Below are positions 8,527-17,559 of a DNA stretch of 64,000 nt, piece by piece. Each line of letters starts with the position of its first letter. The first letter of the stretch is position 1. The stretch comes from Gemmatimonas sp. (GTDB taxonomy: Bacteria; Gemmatimonadota; Gemmatimonadetes; Gemmatimonadales; Gemmatimonadaceae). A program made the position numbers and the translations under genes. The notes under the pieces are model-generated. The model saw only the letters and a program-made list of their open reading frames with translations, did not search any database and was not told the origin of the DNA. The DNA lies in assembly GCF_031426495.1 (NCBI RefSeq), contig NZ_JANPLK010000059.1, forward strand, positions 62,001 to 126,000. The letters are read 5' to 3'.

Positions 8527-8977
8527 CCCGAGCAAACGTGTCCAGAACCTCGTCGTGCAGGCGCAGGTCAACGAATACCTTGCGGCCCAACTGGAGCCGA
8601 AGCGCAGCGACATGCAGGCGCTGCACGGTATGATCCGCGAATTGTTGCCGAACGGTCGCTTGTGGTTTCTTGACGGCAAGGACGAGAACGGGAAGATCGT
8701 CTCGAATCCGAACATCGGGTACGGCTCCCAATCCCGACCGTACGCCGACGGAAGGATACGCGAGTTCTATCAGATCGGTATCAGCGCCAACACCACCGGC
8801 ATCTCCGTGTACATCATGGGCCTCGAGGACAAGAAATACCTGGCCGAGATGTACGGAAATGCCATCGGCAAAGCGACCGTGACGGGATACTGCATCAAGT
8901 TCAAAGGGCTCAGCCAGATCAACGTGGATGTGCTCACGGCGGCCATGCGAGCGGGGATTGCACAGACCAGCGCATGA
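8516..8977 (+). CDS. DUF1801 (YdhG-like) domain protein
   Basis: 153 residues with the DUF1801 pattern: a helical start (VQNLVVQAQVNEYLAAQL), then MIRELLPNGRLWF, then strands around YQIGISANTTGISVYIMG, and the late KFKGLSQINVDVL segment. This small fold is related to the YdhG/frataxin-like group and has no settled function. The ATG at 8516 lies inside the truncated end of the peptidase remnant, so the gene borders directly on a deletion. The frame is intact and full-length for the family, so it appears functional despite broken neighbours on both sides. Confidence 0.75.
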   Translation: MSGDPSKRVQNLVVQAQVNEYLAAQLEPKRSDMQALHGMIRELLPNGRLWFLDGKDENGKIVSNPNIGYGSQSRPYADGRIREFYQIGISANTTGISVYIMGLEDKKYLAEMYGNAIGKATVTGYCIKFKGLSQINVDVLTAAMRAGIAQTSA

Positions 8978-9048
8978 GAGGTGTTCACCATGCGCGGGTC
9001 GCTCGTTCGAGTGATCGGCGCTCGCACCATGCATTGCGAGGAGCGCCG

Positions 9049-9273
9049 TCATCGATGTCCGCCGGCCTTCAGACTGATGAGAACGATCGGGCATGCGGGA
9101 TCGCTCTGGAAGCGATCGACGCACGCTTGCCGGTTCGTCGTGCGGCCGTCGAGGTACTCATACGGAATCCCCTGCTCGTCGAGTGCGGCGCGCGAGAGTG
9201 CGAGGAACGCGGTGAACTTCGAGAACAGCAGTACCTTGTTCCGACCGGCCGCCACATCCGCCAGCGCCCCGGA
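9049..9273 (-). pseudogene. SNF2/Swi2 helicase C-terminal-domain fragment
   Basis: About 73 residues, open between a TAG at 9272-9274 and a TGA at 9049. The sequence is the middle of an SNF2-family helicase C domain: NKVLLFSKFTAFLALSR, then GIPYEYLDGRTTNRQACVDR, then FQSDPACPIVLISLKAGGHR. In whole enzymes this is followed by the GLNLTAAD motif and the arginine-finger motif, which are absent here, as is the ATPase lobe. It is therefore a scrap of a chromatin-remodeller-like or bacterial RapA/HepA-like helicase gene whose rest has been deleted. Confidence 0.75.
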
Positions 9274-9279
9274 CTATGC

Positions 9280-10188
9280 TGGTGAAACGAACGTCTTGTC
9301 CACAAACTGTTGAACCGTCATCGGTACGACGCCAAATCGGTTGGCGGCCGTTTCCCAATCTGTGAAGGCATTCGTCGCCTGTGCGGTGAAATAGCCCATT
9401 GCCATGAGGCGGGCGTTCATTTCACTGAATGGTCGTAGTATGATCGAGCTGGCGCGCAGAACCGCCGACGGCATGTGTCGACGTTTCGCCGTGACGCCGA
9501 GCCGCCGTTCAATCATTGTGATCACGTCGGCGAACGAGCAGGTGGTAGGCCCGCCCACTTCGATCACGGTGTTCCGGATCGATGGCTCGTCGAGAATGCG
9601 CAACGCAAACTCCGCCACGTCGTCGGTGGCGATGAAGTTCGCGCGCGCCGTACCATCGCCGAAGAGCATCACCGGTTTACCCTGTAAAATGTTCCCGCCA
9701 AGAAGCGTCTCCACCCATATCTCCATGAAGACTGTAGGAGCGAGCAGTACCCATGGCACACCGCACTCCCGGATCAGCCCATCCACGTGGAACTTGATGC
9801 GGAAAAAGTCCACCGGTGACGACGCGCCACCAGTGTCCTGTGCCGATACATGCACAATTCTGGACACGCGGTGTTCACGAATGGCGTGGCAAATATTCGA
9901 ATAGGCGCGAAGATCCACCCTGCTCGGACTCGATGCACCCGAGCCGAGTGCATTGTTCGCCGTGCTCAAGACCTGATCCACGCCGGAACAGGCATCTAAG
10001 ACGAAGGGGGCATCCAGTAGATCGCCGGCGGCGATCTCTGCCCCCAGTGCTTTCAGGGCGGCGAGCTTCTCAGAATTTCGACCAAGGGCACGAACCCGAT
10101 GGCCGGTGTCGAGGAGTCGTCGTGCTACCGCACCACCCAGTTGGCCGGTCGCCCCGATCACCAGAACAGAACGTGGCAGGGTGCTCAT
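9280..10188 (-). CDS. NmrA/SDR-type NAD(P)-binding oxidoreductase
   Basis: About 302-304 residues from the ATG at 10188 (an ATG at 10215 adds nine unlikely residues). The Rossmann nucleotide motif VLVIGATGQLGG lies at residues 8-19. It is followed by RALGRNSEKLAAL, where an Arg after the second strand suggests NADPH. It also has VSRIVHVSAQDTGG and VPWVLLAPTVFMEIWVETLL, typical of atypical SDRs of the NmrA/NAD(P)H-binding group. The classic YxxxK is not evident, so the role may be redox sensing, isomerisation or reduction of an unknown substrate. The gene is monocistronic, convergent with the SNF2 scrap side, and ends at about 9274-9280. Confidence 0.8.
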
Positions 10189-10287
10189 CACTCGTCGCCT
10201 CGGCGCTGTAGACACGTCAAGATTGATTGGCGGGTGCCGTCGAATCCTCCGCGCCGCTCACGACAAATTGTACGACGCGGCGCACAA

Positions 10288-11643
10288 TTAGGCACGCCGC
10301 GCAAGAGACCGCTCGTACCATTGCAGGGCTGGCGTGACGCTGATGCCGTGGATCACGATGCTGCAGGCGACCACGGTCACCACCAGGCCCACCAACGACC
10401 GTGCCTCGCTGCTCGGCACCCCGTGATTCAGCGCGTAGCTCAGGTAGTACAGACTGCCGATGCCACGAATGCCGAACCAACCCAACAGCCATCGCTGCGC
10501 ACGCGACGTGCGCGATCCCACGAGCGACACCCACGCGCTCGCCGGACGGATGACCACGAACAACAGCAAGGCCAGCAGCGCTCCCGACCACGTCCACACG
10601 GAGGCGACGGCGATGCCGACCAGCACCACCAGCAGCACTTCAAGCAGGCGCTCCAGCGTATCGCCGAACGACAGCGCTTCGGCGATCAACACACCCGCCG
10701 CCACCGCGGGCTCCTGGCTCTGCTCGGCGCTGACCCGTGCGGTCACCAAGGTTTCGGCGGGTGGGTGGGCCTCCGCTCCCGGACCGCCCGGCATGGAGAG
10801 ATCGGCCACTTCGGGATGCGGCGACGCGCGCACGGTCCGCACTTCGGCGTGCCTGAGCCCCACGCCGGCCGCAAATACCGCGAGGAAGCCCCAAGCCTGC
10901 GCACTCTCGGCGGCGACGTAGGAAAGGGCAATCAACGCCAACGCGAGAAAGTCATTGGGAGCGCTGGCGTCGGTGTTGCCAGCGCTGATGCGGATCGCGA
11001 GTTGTCCAAGCCCTGTGCCGAGCACGTACCCGATGGCGAGGCCGGCCGGAACGGCCCAGACAATGCGCGTGAGGAACCACTCACCCACCCACACATCAAG
11101 GCCGCCGAGCCGCAGGTACATCAGCGCGAAGATGACGAACGGAAAGGCGGCCCCATCGTTCAGTCCGGCCTCGCCGGACAAACCGTAACGCACGCGATCA
11201 TGGTCTTCGGCGTCGGTGACCGAGACTTCTGCCGCCAGTACGGGATCGGTCGGGGCGACGATCGCGCCAAGAAGCAGCGCGAGGCCGACCGGCACACCAA
11301 GCAGCAGATTGGCTGTAGCCGCCACGCCAAGAATGCAGAGCAGCATCACCGGTCCGGCGAGCCGAAGTGCCACGCGCCACGCCGTGTGCTGCAACGGCAG
11401 GCGCAAGCGCAGTCCGCCCACAAACAGGGAGACGATGACAGCAAACTCGGTGAGCGTCTCCAGCCATGTTCGCTGCGACTCGATGTCGAGCCGCAGCAAT
11501 TCAAAGCCGCCCGGACCAAGGCCGAGTCCGACGGCCAAATAGATGAGCGACGTCGAGATGGGCAGCCGTTCAACCTGCGACGAGGTGAGGGCCATCAGGA
11601 GCAGCAGCCCGCCCACGGCGGCCATCCATCCGAGTACGCTCAT
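10288..11643 (-). CDS. Cation/proton antiporter of the CPA1 (NhaP) family
   Basis: 451 residues, almost entirely membrane spans. Conserved CPA features are visible: GAIVAPTDPVLAAEV near residues 127-141 (the TDP unwound-helix motif) and YGLSGEAGLNDGAAFPFVIF near 155-170, whose Asp is the cation site of the ND group. A charged cytoplasmic insert (about 278-315, including SMPGGPGAEAHPPAETL) interrupts the second half. The late motif GWFGIRGIGSLYYL carries the conserved Arg. It should exchange Na+ or K+ for protons in the inner membrane. It starts 8 bases after the acidic-repeat gene, so the two form an operon. Confidence 0.85.
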   Translation of the reverse strand: MSVLGWMAAVGGLLLLMALTSSQVERLPISTSLIYLAVGLGLGPGGFELLRLDIESQRTWLETLTEFAVIVSLFVGGLRLRLPLQHTAWRVALRLAGPVMLLCILGVAATANLLLGVPVGLALLLGAIVAPTDPVLAAEVSVTDAEDHDRVRYGLSGEAGLNDGAAFPFVIFALMYLRLGGLDVWVGEWFLTRIVWAVPAGLAIGYVLGTGLGQLAIRISAGNTDASAPNDFLALALIALSYVAAESAQAWGFLAVFAAGVGLRHAEVRTVRASPHPEVADLSMPGGPGAEAHPPAETLVTARVSAEQSQEPAVAAGVLIAEALSFGDTLERLLEVLLVVLVGIAVASVWTWSGALLALLLFVVIRPASAWVSLVGSRTSRAQRWLLGWFGIRGIGSLYYLSYALNHGVPSSEARSLVGLVVTVVACSIVIHGISVTPALQWYERSLARRA

Positions 11644-11651
11644 CTGACCCG

Positions 11652-12011
11652 CTATTTCGCGTCGTCGACGTGCGTCGTGACCGGCGTCTCACTCGCCGCG
11701 CCCGCGTGGGACGGTGTGAACGACGGCGGATCGGACGCCGGAAAGGAGTCCATCGCCGCCAGCTCGGCCTCGTCTTCAGCGTCTAAGGCAGGCGGTTCCT
11801 CCTTTCGCTCGGCGACGGTCAGGACGTCATCGTCCGGGTTTGGATCCTGTCTGGCGGGCTCGCTACGGTCGGGGTCATGCCGCTCGGGCTCATTCTGGTC
11901 AGGATCGCGATGGATGGGTTCGTTGTGATCGGGCTCGTGTCGGTCGTTATCCGGATGGTCCACATCAGGATGGTCGACATCGGGATTGCGCGGTGGAAGC
12001 GGTGTCGTCAT
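11652..12011 (-). CDS. Acidic DP/HP-repeat protein with a conserved FPASDPP tail
   Basis: 119 residues from the ATG at 12011. Residues 8-60 are a degenerate repeat of Asp/Glu-Pro-His/Asn units (PDVDHPDVDHPDNDRHEPDH and similar), strongly acidic and probably disordered. The C-terminal part holds EDEAELAAMDSFPASDPPSF; the MDSFPASDPPSFTP string is a motif I recognise from many small bacterial proteins of unknown function. The gene lies 8 bases upstream of the antiporter on the same strand, suggesting a link to ion stress or pH. The longer frame from 12176 has an implausible leader. Confidence 0.55.
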   Translation of the reverse strand: MTTPLPPRNPDVDHPDVDHPDNDRHEPDHNEPIHRDPDQNEPERHDPDRSEPARQDPNPDDDVLTVAERKEEPPALDAEDEAELAAMDSFPASDPPSFTPSHAGAASETPVTTHVDDAK

Positions 12012-12192
12012 GGAATGCTCCGGTGTGAAGGAGGTGATCGGCAAGCGTGCACCGGAGCAGGGTGCGTGAATCATGCCATCGTCATCGGCGCGGGAAAGGG
12101 AACGTCCGATACACGTCGGGCGCGCTGTCTCAACTGCGTATCCGAACCCGTTCAGCACGACAACGCATCGCACCATGACGTAATTTCAGCGT

Positions 12193-13218
12193 ATGACACG
12201 TACTCTGCTCTTGCTGTGCACTGCCGCCGTGACCGCCTTCGCTGTCTCGGCCACGTCGTTAGGGGCGACACCACGCGCTGGGAGTCTTGCCGCGATTCGG
12301 CGTAGGGACGCCGTTGGCCACCGCGCAATGGCCGCGATTGCGTACGACCGACTGCGCCCCGCCACGCGCGCCCGGGTCGACGACATCATGCGCGCGCATC
12401 CGGACATCGGTGCGCTCGGCGCGAACGTGAACATCAACACGCCGGCGGGCATCCGTGAGGTGTTCCTGCGCGCATCGGTTTGGCCGGACCAGATTCGTGG
12501 CGACGCGAGATTTTATCAGGAAACCGACAGCAGTGCGCAGCCTACGCCGCTGCTGCCCGGATACCCCACCATGGCGCGCCGCGCCGGCTGGCACTACCTG
12601 TCGCGCTCATTCTCCACCGACGGTACGCCAACGATTCCGCTGCTCGAGCCGCATGTCGCATCGGTCTTCCCGTCGTTGGCCGAGTCGCTCGGGGACCGAG
12701 CGCTCTCTCCCAGCCTGCGCGCCTACAGCCTGAGCTGGATCATCCATGTCGTGGGTGATCTGCATCAGCCACTGCATGGCACGTCGCGGTCGGCGGCCGA
12801 CCAGCCCGACGGCGATGCTGGCGGCAACCGCGTGTGGGTGCAGCTCCGCGGGTTCGATCGGGATTCCATCAATCTGCACGCGGTATGGGATGGTTGGGTT
12901 GGCCGTCCGTCGCGCGAGCTGCCGATCGATGACGTGGCGGCGGCGATCGCCCGGGAGCTGCCGATGGCCGACGGACAGCCGGATGATGCGCTGATCCTGC
13001 CGCGCGGTGCGCCGCTCGCCGCCACCGTGCGTGCGTGGGCAGACGAAAGCGCCACCCTCGCGCGCTACATGGCGTACGAGCTCCCGCCGCGCGCGGGGAA
13101 CATGCCTCCCGTGCTGCCCGAGGCGTACGTCGCGCTCGGCACTCGCATCGCGCGGCAGCGCCTGGCGCTGTCGGCGTATCGGCTGGCTGCCGTGATCGAG
13201 GCGCAGCTCGGTTCGTAG
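12193..13218 (+). CDS. Secreted S1/P1-type nuclease (zinc-dependent)
   Basis: 341 residues with an N-terminal signal peptide (MTRTLLLLCTAAVTAFAVSA). The zinc ligands of the S1/P1 family can be followed: GHRAMAAIAYDRL (His after the mature start), ASVWPDQIRGD (Asp), GWHYLS (His), WIIHVVGDLHQPLHG (two His plus Asp) and NLHAVWDGWV (His, Asp). GDAGGNRVWV is also typical. The canonical mature N-terminal Trp that coordinates zinc is not obvious: the sequence before GHRAM reads IRRRDAV, so either the signal is cleaved further upstream or one ligand differs. The expected activity is degradation of single-stranded nucleic acids outside the cell or in the periplasm, for nutrient scavenging. It is divergent from the acidic-repeat gene. 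Confidence 0.85.
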   Translation: MTRTLLLLCTAAVTAFAVSATSLGATPRAGSLAAIRRRDAVGHRAMAAIAYDRLRPATRARVDDIMRAHPDIGALGANVNINTPAGIREVFLRASVWPDQIRGDARFYQETDSSAQPTPLLPGYPTMARRAGWHYLSRSFSTDGTPTIPLLEPHVASVFPSLAESLGDRALSPSLRAYSLSWIIHVVGDLHQPLHGTSRSAADQPDGDAGGNRVWVQLRGFDRDSINLHAVWDGWVGRPSRELPIDDVAAAIARELPMADGQPDDALILPRGAPLAATVRAWADESATLARYMAYELPPRAGNMPPVLPEAYVALGTRIARQRLALSAYRLAAVIEAQLGS

Positions 13219-13286
13219 CCCGATGCACACGATGAAAGCTCTACTGGACTGCGCGGGCGCGTCGAAGGGTGGCATGCGCGGTACAT

Positions 13287-15518
13287 CTACCGGCTCGTGG
13301 CGCGTTGAACGGCGCTCACCACCACACCCGGGGTCAACACGGCCGGCAGTAGCTCAGCCGGCTCAGTCGTCTTCGAAGGGTACATCACGTAGAGCGGTAC
13401 GCCGCTTCGTCCGAAGCTGGCGAGTACGGCGGTGATCTCGGCGTTCCGCGATGTCCAATCGGCGCGCAGCAACACCACCTTCTGGTCGGCAAATGCGCGC
13501 TCCACGGTACCGGTGTGCAGTGCGACACGCTCATTGACCTGACAACTCAGGCACCACGCAGCGGTAAAGTCGACGAACACCGCGTGGCCGGACTCGCGCG
13601 CGGCGGCCACGCGCGCGGCCGACCACGGTTCCCAGCCGGCGGGTGTGGCACTCGCCGTCGGCGTGGTGACTGGCTGAGACGCGATCACGAAGCCGCCACC
13701 GGCAATGGCGAGCAACAACAGCCCCAGCGATACACTGCTCGCGACGGCGCGACCGGCGTTCTGTGCGCGACCGGCCAGCCATCCTGCCAGCGCGACCGTA
13801 ATCGACACCAGGAGCACCATGGTGACCTGGTCGGTACCAGCTTGCCGTCCCAGCACCCAGAGCAACCACACCACCGTCGCATACAGCGGGAAGGCAAGCA
13901 GCTGCTTGAAAGTTTCGAGCCACGGACCAGGCCGAGGCAATTTGCGCAACAATGCCGGGCTGCTGGCCAGCACCATATACGGCGCCGCGAGTCCGAGCCC
14001 GAGCGATGTGAACACGAGCAGACCCACCACGGCGTGCTGCGTGAGCGCGTAGCCCAACGCGGCGCCCATGAACGGTGCCGTGCAGGGCGTCGCCACGACC
14101 ACGGCCAACAGGCCCGTCAGGAACGAGTCGCTGTACCGTTCGCCGGAGCCCACGCCGCCAAGTCGCGTGAGGCTCATCCCCATGGCAAAGACACCACTGA
14201 GGTTGAGCGCGAGCGCGAACACCACCAACGCGAGAACGGTGACCACCGCCGGCGACTGCAACTGAAAGCCCCATCCCAGCTGGGCTCCACCGGCTCGCAG
14301 CGCCAACAGCGCGCCCGCCAGCGTCCAGAAGGTGACGAGCACGCCGAGTGTGAACACCAGCGCATGCTTCCGTGCGGCAACACCGCCGTCGTGCTCACCG
14401 CCGCGCTCGACGAACGACAGGATCTTGACCGAGAGCACCGGAAAGACACAGGGCATCAAGTTGAGAATCAGTCCGCCCACGAAGGCGAGGGCCAGCGCGA
14501 GCCAGATGCCAATGTCGGCGGTGGCAACGTTCGCCGCGTGTGGTCCGTCCAGCATCGCGATCAGCCGAGTCGCGCCCGGTGGCGCCGACTGCGCCAGCGC
14601 GACGTCGATCTGCGTACTCGTGGTTGGGGACGTCACGTTGTGCAACAGCACGCCGGTCAACCGCGATGTCGAATCGGCAAAGCCGCGCGCCACGGTCATG
14701 GCGACAACCAGCGTGTCGCCGGACATGGCGACTTTCTGCGGCGCCGCATGTTCGAGCACGCCCGTAGAGTCCGGTATCAGATACGCGCCACGCAGTGTAT
14801 TTCGTACCGACGCGGGCGCGAGGGCGAACAGGAGTACTCGCGACTCATCGCGCCAGGCTGTCACCGACCAACCCGCCGCACTTTGGACCAGCTGCGAACG
14901 CGTGTCGCGTATCGCCGTCGCCCATCGGGATGGTTGCACTTGGGTCGCGGTTCGCGCCGACAATTCCACATGCCCACTGGCCGGCAGACACACATCAGCG
15001 CATACCAGAAAGTCGACATCGGCCACGATGGTGAGCTTCGTGCCCGCCGGTATCGACGACGCCACCGCGATGTCCGCCAGTACGAGGACTTCGCGCTCGT
15101 AGCCAAAGCTCATGAGCGGTGGTTGCGGCAGTACGTGCGGCGTGGGATAGCGCAGGGCGGACACCGTGATGCCGGCAGGCAGCGCCCACTGCGCCGCAAG
15201 CGGAAGTCCGGCGTCGCCCGGGTTCGTCCAATAGGTGTGCCACCCGGCGTCCATCGTGATGCGCAAGGCGACGGTGGTGGTGGTACCGATGTGGAACGCG
15301 TCGGATTCTGCGACCAGCGTGAGTTCACTGTTCGGTGTCAGATCCGGCGGATCACTCCGCGATGATGTTTGCGAGGACACTGTTCCAACCCCAATCGACA
15401 AGAGCGCTGCCAGCAGGGCCGTACGAAACGTGGTTGGCACGGAAGGGAACAGTGAACGGTGAGTACACAGAACATGCTGATGCGAAGGGTAGACGCTGCG
15501 TACCGAATGAGTTCCCAT
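13287..15518 (-). CDS. dsbD: DsbD-family thiol:disulfide interchange protein
   Basis: About 743 residues. A signal peptide (TALLAALLSIGVGTVSSQ) is followed by the DsbD N-terminal domain family, with WHTYWTNPGDAGLPLAAQW. A membrane domain of about eight spans follows, with NLMPCVFPVLSVKIL and VVATPCTAPFMGAALGYA, the two Pro-Cys spans that carry electrons. The C-terminus is a thioredoxin domain with CLSC near residue 656. DsbD passes reducing equivalents from cytoplasmic thioredoxin to periplasmic partners. The start is uncertain: ATG at 15518 leaves a long leader, and the GTG at 15440 would give a cleaner signal. It is divergent from three periplasmic redox genes, which are plausible clients. 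Confidence 0.9.
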   Translation of the reverse strand: MGTHSVRSVYPSHQHVLCTHRSLFPSVPTTFRTALLAALLSIGVGTVSSQTSSRSDPPDLTPNSELTLVAESDAFHIGTTTTVALRITMDAGWHTYWTNPGDAGLPLAAQWALPAGITVSALRYPTPHVLPQPPLMSFGYEREVLVLADIAVASSIPAGTKLTIVADVDFLVCADVCLPASGHVELSARTATQVQPSRWATAIRDTRSQLVQSAAGWSVTAWRDESRVLLFALAPASVRNTLRGAYLIPDSTGVLEHAAPQKVAMSGDTLVVAMTVARGFADSTSRLTGVLLHNVTSPTTSTQIDVALAQSAPPGATRLIAMLDGPHAANVATADIGIWLALALAFVGGLILNLMPCVFPVLSVKILSFVERGGEHDGGVAARKHALVFTLGVLVTFWTLAGALLALRAGGAQLGWGFQLQSPAVVTVLALVVFALALNLSGVFAMGMSLTRLGGVGSGERYSDSFLTGLLAVVVATPCTAPFMGAALGYALTQHAVVGLLVFTSLGLGLAAPYMVLASSPALLRKLPRPGPWLETFKQLLAFPLYATVVWLLWVLGRQAGTDQVTMVLLVSITVALAGWLAGRAQNAGRAVASSVSLGLLLLAIAGGGFVIASQPVTTPTASATPAGWEPWSAARVAAARESGHAVFVDFTAAWCLSCQVNERVALHTGTVERAFADQKVVLLRADWTSRNAEITAVLASFGRSGVPLYVMYPSKTTEPAELLPAVLTPGVVVSAVQRATSR

Positions 15519-15619
15519 GATCGGTGGCGATGAGCTGGGGAACTGGCTGATGGGGTAATGACTAGGTAACGCACATCGACGCATTCTGCCGGCGTACCCA
15601 CCTATCTCCTCTCCCGCTC

Positions 15620-16282
15620 ATGATCCGAGTTCTCCGTCCTACGCTCCGCGCGCTCGCCCGTGCTGTTCGGCTGGCGAGCGTACCATTCGCGCTGGTCACC
15701 GCGGCGGTCGTGTTCCCCGCCCGCACCGCGATGGCGCAAACATCGGCTATGCTCGGCCCGGTGGATGGCAAGGATCTGGCGGCAACCGATATCGAACGCG
15801 TGGCGGTCGGCGCGATGGCGCCTGATTTCACGCTGGCGAAGTTCGGTGGCGGAACGGTCACCCTGTCGTCGATGCGCGGCAAGAAAAATGTGGTGCTGGT
15901 CTTCTATCGCGGCTACTGGTGCCCGTACTGCATCAACCAGTTGAAGGAGATGCGCACGCTGCTCACCGATGAACTGAAGAAGGACACCGAAATGCTGGTG
16001 GTGTCGATCGACGACGACAAAGGCACGCAAACGGCCACCACGCGTATCTCCGCCGATGGCATGAAGCCCGACTTCGCGTTCTTGTCGGACCCCGAGCACA
16101 CTGTGATCGCGCGCTACGGCGTCATGAATCCGGCCGGCACGCGCCGCGGCATCCCGCATCCCGCCACGTACGTGATCGACAAGAAGGGCATGGTGCAGTG
16201 GAAGGACATTCAGACCGACTACAAGATCCGCCCCACGAACGCCGCCGTCCTGAGCGCCGTCAGGTCGCTCTCGTCGCGCTGA
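15620..16282 (+). CDS. Periplasmic peroxiredoxin (AhpC/TSA-redoxin type)
   Basis: 220 residues with a long signal peptide ending TAMAQ. The mature part has the redoxin core: APDFTLAKFGGGTVTLSSM, VVLVFYRGYWCPYCINQL (two active cysteines, CPYC) and ATYVIDKKGMVQWKDIQTDY. The CPYC pair and the YRGYWCPYC context match peroxiredoxin-like redoxins that reduce peroxides or thiols. The location next to DsbD and a DipZ-like thioredoxin suggests that DsbD re-reduces it in the periplasm. The start is the first ATG after the divergent promoter region. Confidence 0.85.
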   Translation: MIRVLRPTLRALARAVRLASVPFALVTAAVVFPARTAMAQTSAMLGPVDGKDLAATDIERVAVGAMAPDFTLAKFGGGTVTLSSMRGKKNVVLVFYRGYWCPYCINQLKEMRTLLTDELKKDTEMLVVSIDDDKGTQTATTRISADGMKPDFAFLSDPEHTVIARYGVMNPAGTRRGIPHPATYVIDKKGMVQWKDIQTDYKIRPTNAAVLSAVRSLSSR

Positions 16283-16310
16283 CCCACTTTCATCTCACGA
16301 GGCGCGCGGT

Positions 16311-16904
16311 ATGCGATGGACCTTGACTGCCGTTCTGATTGCGGTACTCGGCAGTGCGTACGCGCTGGAATCGCACCGGCCGGCGTCTACGCTGGCCGGC
16401 CGTATCGCCGTCTCGATGTCATCGCGTGCGGGGGTGTCCGATTCCGGACGACCCGCGCCAGCCTGGAAGAACGCCAGTTGGCTCAATGCCCCGGCACCGG
16501 TGTCGCTCGCCTCACTGAAAGGCCGTGTCGTGCTGCTCAACTTCTGGGTGTTCACCTGTTACAACTGCACGAACACGCTGCCTTCCCTGCGCACGCTCGA
16601 CGCGCAGTATCGGGATCGCGGGCTGTCGATCATCGGTATTCACACGCCAGAATTCCCGCCGTACGCCGGCGAGCACGACAAGAACAACGTGGCCAAGGCG
16701 TTGACCAAGTACGCGATCACGTATCCCATCGCGCAGGACAACGATCGCGCGAGCTGGGACCTGTATCGCATTCAATATTGGCCAAGCTTCGTCCTCATCG
16801 ACAAGCAGGGACGTGTACGCTACGAAGGCTACGGCGAGTTTCACGTCGGCGATCGCTGGCACACGGAATGGGAACGGCGCATTAAGACGTTATTGGCCGA
16901 ATAG
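16311..16904 (+). CDS. Periplasmic thioredoxin-like protein, DipZ/TlpA type
   Basis: 197 residues with an N-terminal anchor or signal (LTAVLIAVLGSAYAL). The active-site motif is VLLNFWVFTCYNCTNTLPSL (CYNC). It is followed by IIGIHTPEFPPYAGEHDKNN and YWPSFVLIDKQGRVRYEGYG. This run is the hallmark of the C-terminal domain of DipZ proteins, which in actinobacteria are fused to a CcdA/DsbD membrane unit. Here the domain is a separate gene 28 bases behind the peroxiredoxin, opposite a full DsbD. It probably reduces periplasmic disulfides. Confidence 0.85.
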   Translation: MRWTLTAVLIAVLGSAYALESHRPASTLAGRIAVSMSSRAGVSDSGRPAPAWKNASWLNAPAPVSLASLKGRVVLLNFWVFTCYNCTNTLPSLRTLDAQYRDRGLSIIGIHTPEFPPYAGEHDKNNVAKALTKYAITYPIAQDNDRASWDLYRIQYWPSFVLIDKQGRVRYEGYGEFHVGDRWHTEWERRIKTLLAE

Positions 16905-16951
16905 CGGCACAGCCGTCCTGCTACAACGCACCTTTACGCAGAGCACCAGAC

Positions 16952-17401
16952 ATGCGAAACCGAAATCGAATGGCCCTACTGGGCGTCGTCCTGGCTGCAG
17001 GTTTCGGCTGCAACAACGCTGAGCCACCGACGGCGCCGAATGCCACGCCGATCGGAGCCGACGGCATGGCCCCGATGGGCACCGTCGCCACTGGGGTCTG
17101 GCGGAGAACGGGGTACAACGTGAGCGGAACCGTGCAGATGGTCGCCGAGAATGGCGTCGGTCGGCTCACGTTTTCGTCTGATTTTTCCGTGGCGCAGACG
17201 CCTGGTCCGGTGGTGTACGTGAACACCACGAACAACCCGAATTCCGGACAGCCGCTCCGTATCGGCGCGATCAAATCGAGAACCGGCGCACAGACCTACA
17301 CGTTCCAGCTGCCGCCGGGAGTGCGTTACACGTGGGTGATCATCTGGTGTGACCCGTTCAACGTGCCGATGGCCGAGGCGTCGATCACTCCGACGCCGTG
17401 A
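16952..17401 (+). CDS. DM13-domain lipoprotein
   Basis: 149 residues with a lipobox-like signal end (VVLAAGFGCNNAE) and probably lipid-anchored. Residues 45-149 match the DM13 domain: YNVSGTVQMVAENGVGRLTF, then a GPVVYVNTTNN strand, then QTYTFQLPPGVRYTWVIIWC, with the near-invariant Cys of the family in the WC dipeptide. DM13 domains are predicted electron-transfer modules, from their association with cytochrome b561-type domains in animals. Being behind two thiol-redox genes supports a redox role. The gene is 47 bases after the thioredoxin gene. Confidence 0.8.
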   Translation: MRNRNRMALLGVVLAAGFGCNNAEPPTAPNATPIGADGMAPMGTVATGVWRRTGYNVSGTVQMVAENGVGRLTFSSDFSVAQTPGPVVYVNTTNNPNSGQPLRIGAIKSRTGAQTYTFQLPPGVRYTWVIIWCDPFNVPMAEASITPTP

Positions 17402-17559
17402 CTGACCGCACGCCACAATCTCCGTGCACGTTCGACGTCGCCATCTCGTGACATGCCGTTACGAGTCCGACACGAGCACATAGGTCAACCGTGACGTGAA
17501 GCGGGGATGATGGATTTCCGGGCGCTCGTCCGATTCCCTTCATCTTCTCGCTTCGCCTC

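Noticed and set aside
10099..11928. 609-codon open frame on the plus strand
   Set aside because: Antisense to the antiporter and acidic-repeat genes; the translation is Arg/Gln/His-rich with no domain, while the minus strand has clear antiporter motifs.
13515..15365. 616-codon open frame on the plus strand
   Set aside because: Antisense shadow of DsbD, which shows its signal, span and thioredoxin motifs on the minus strand.
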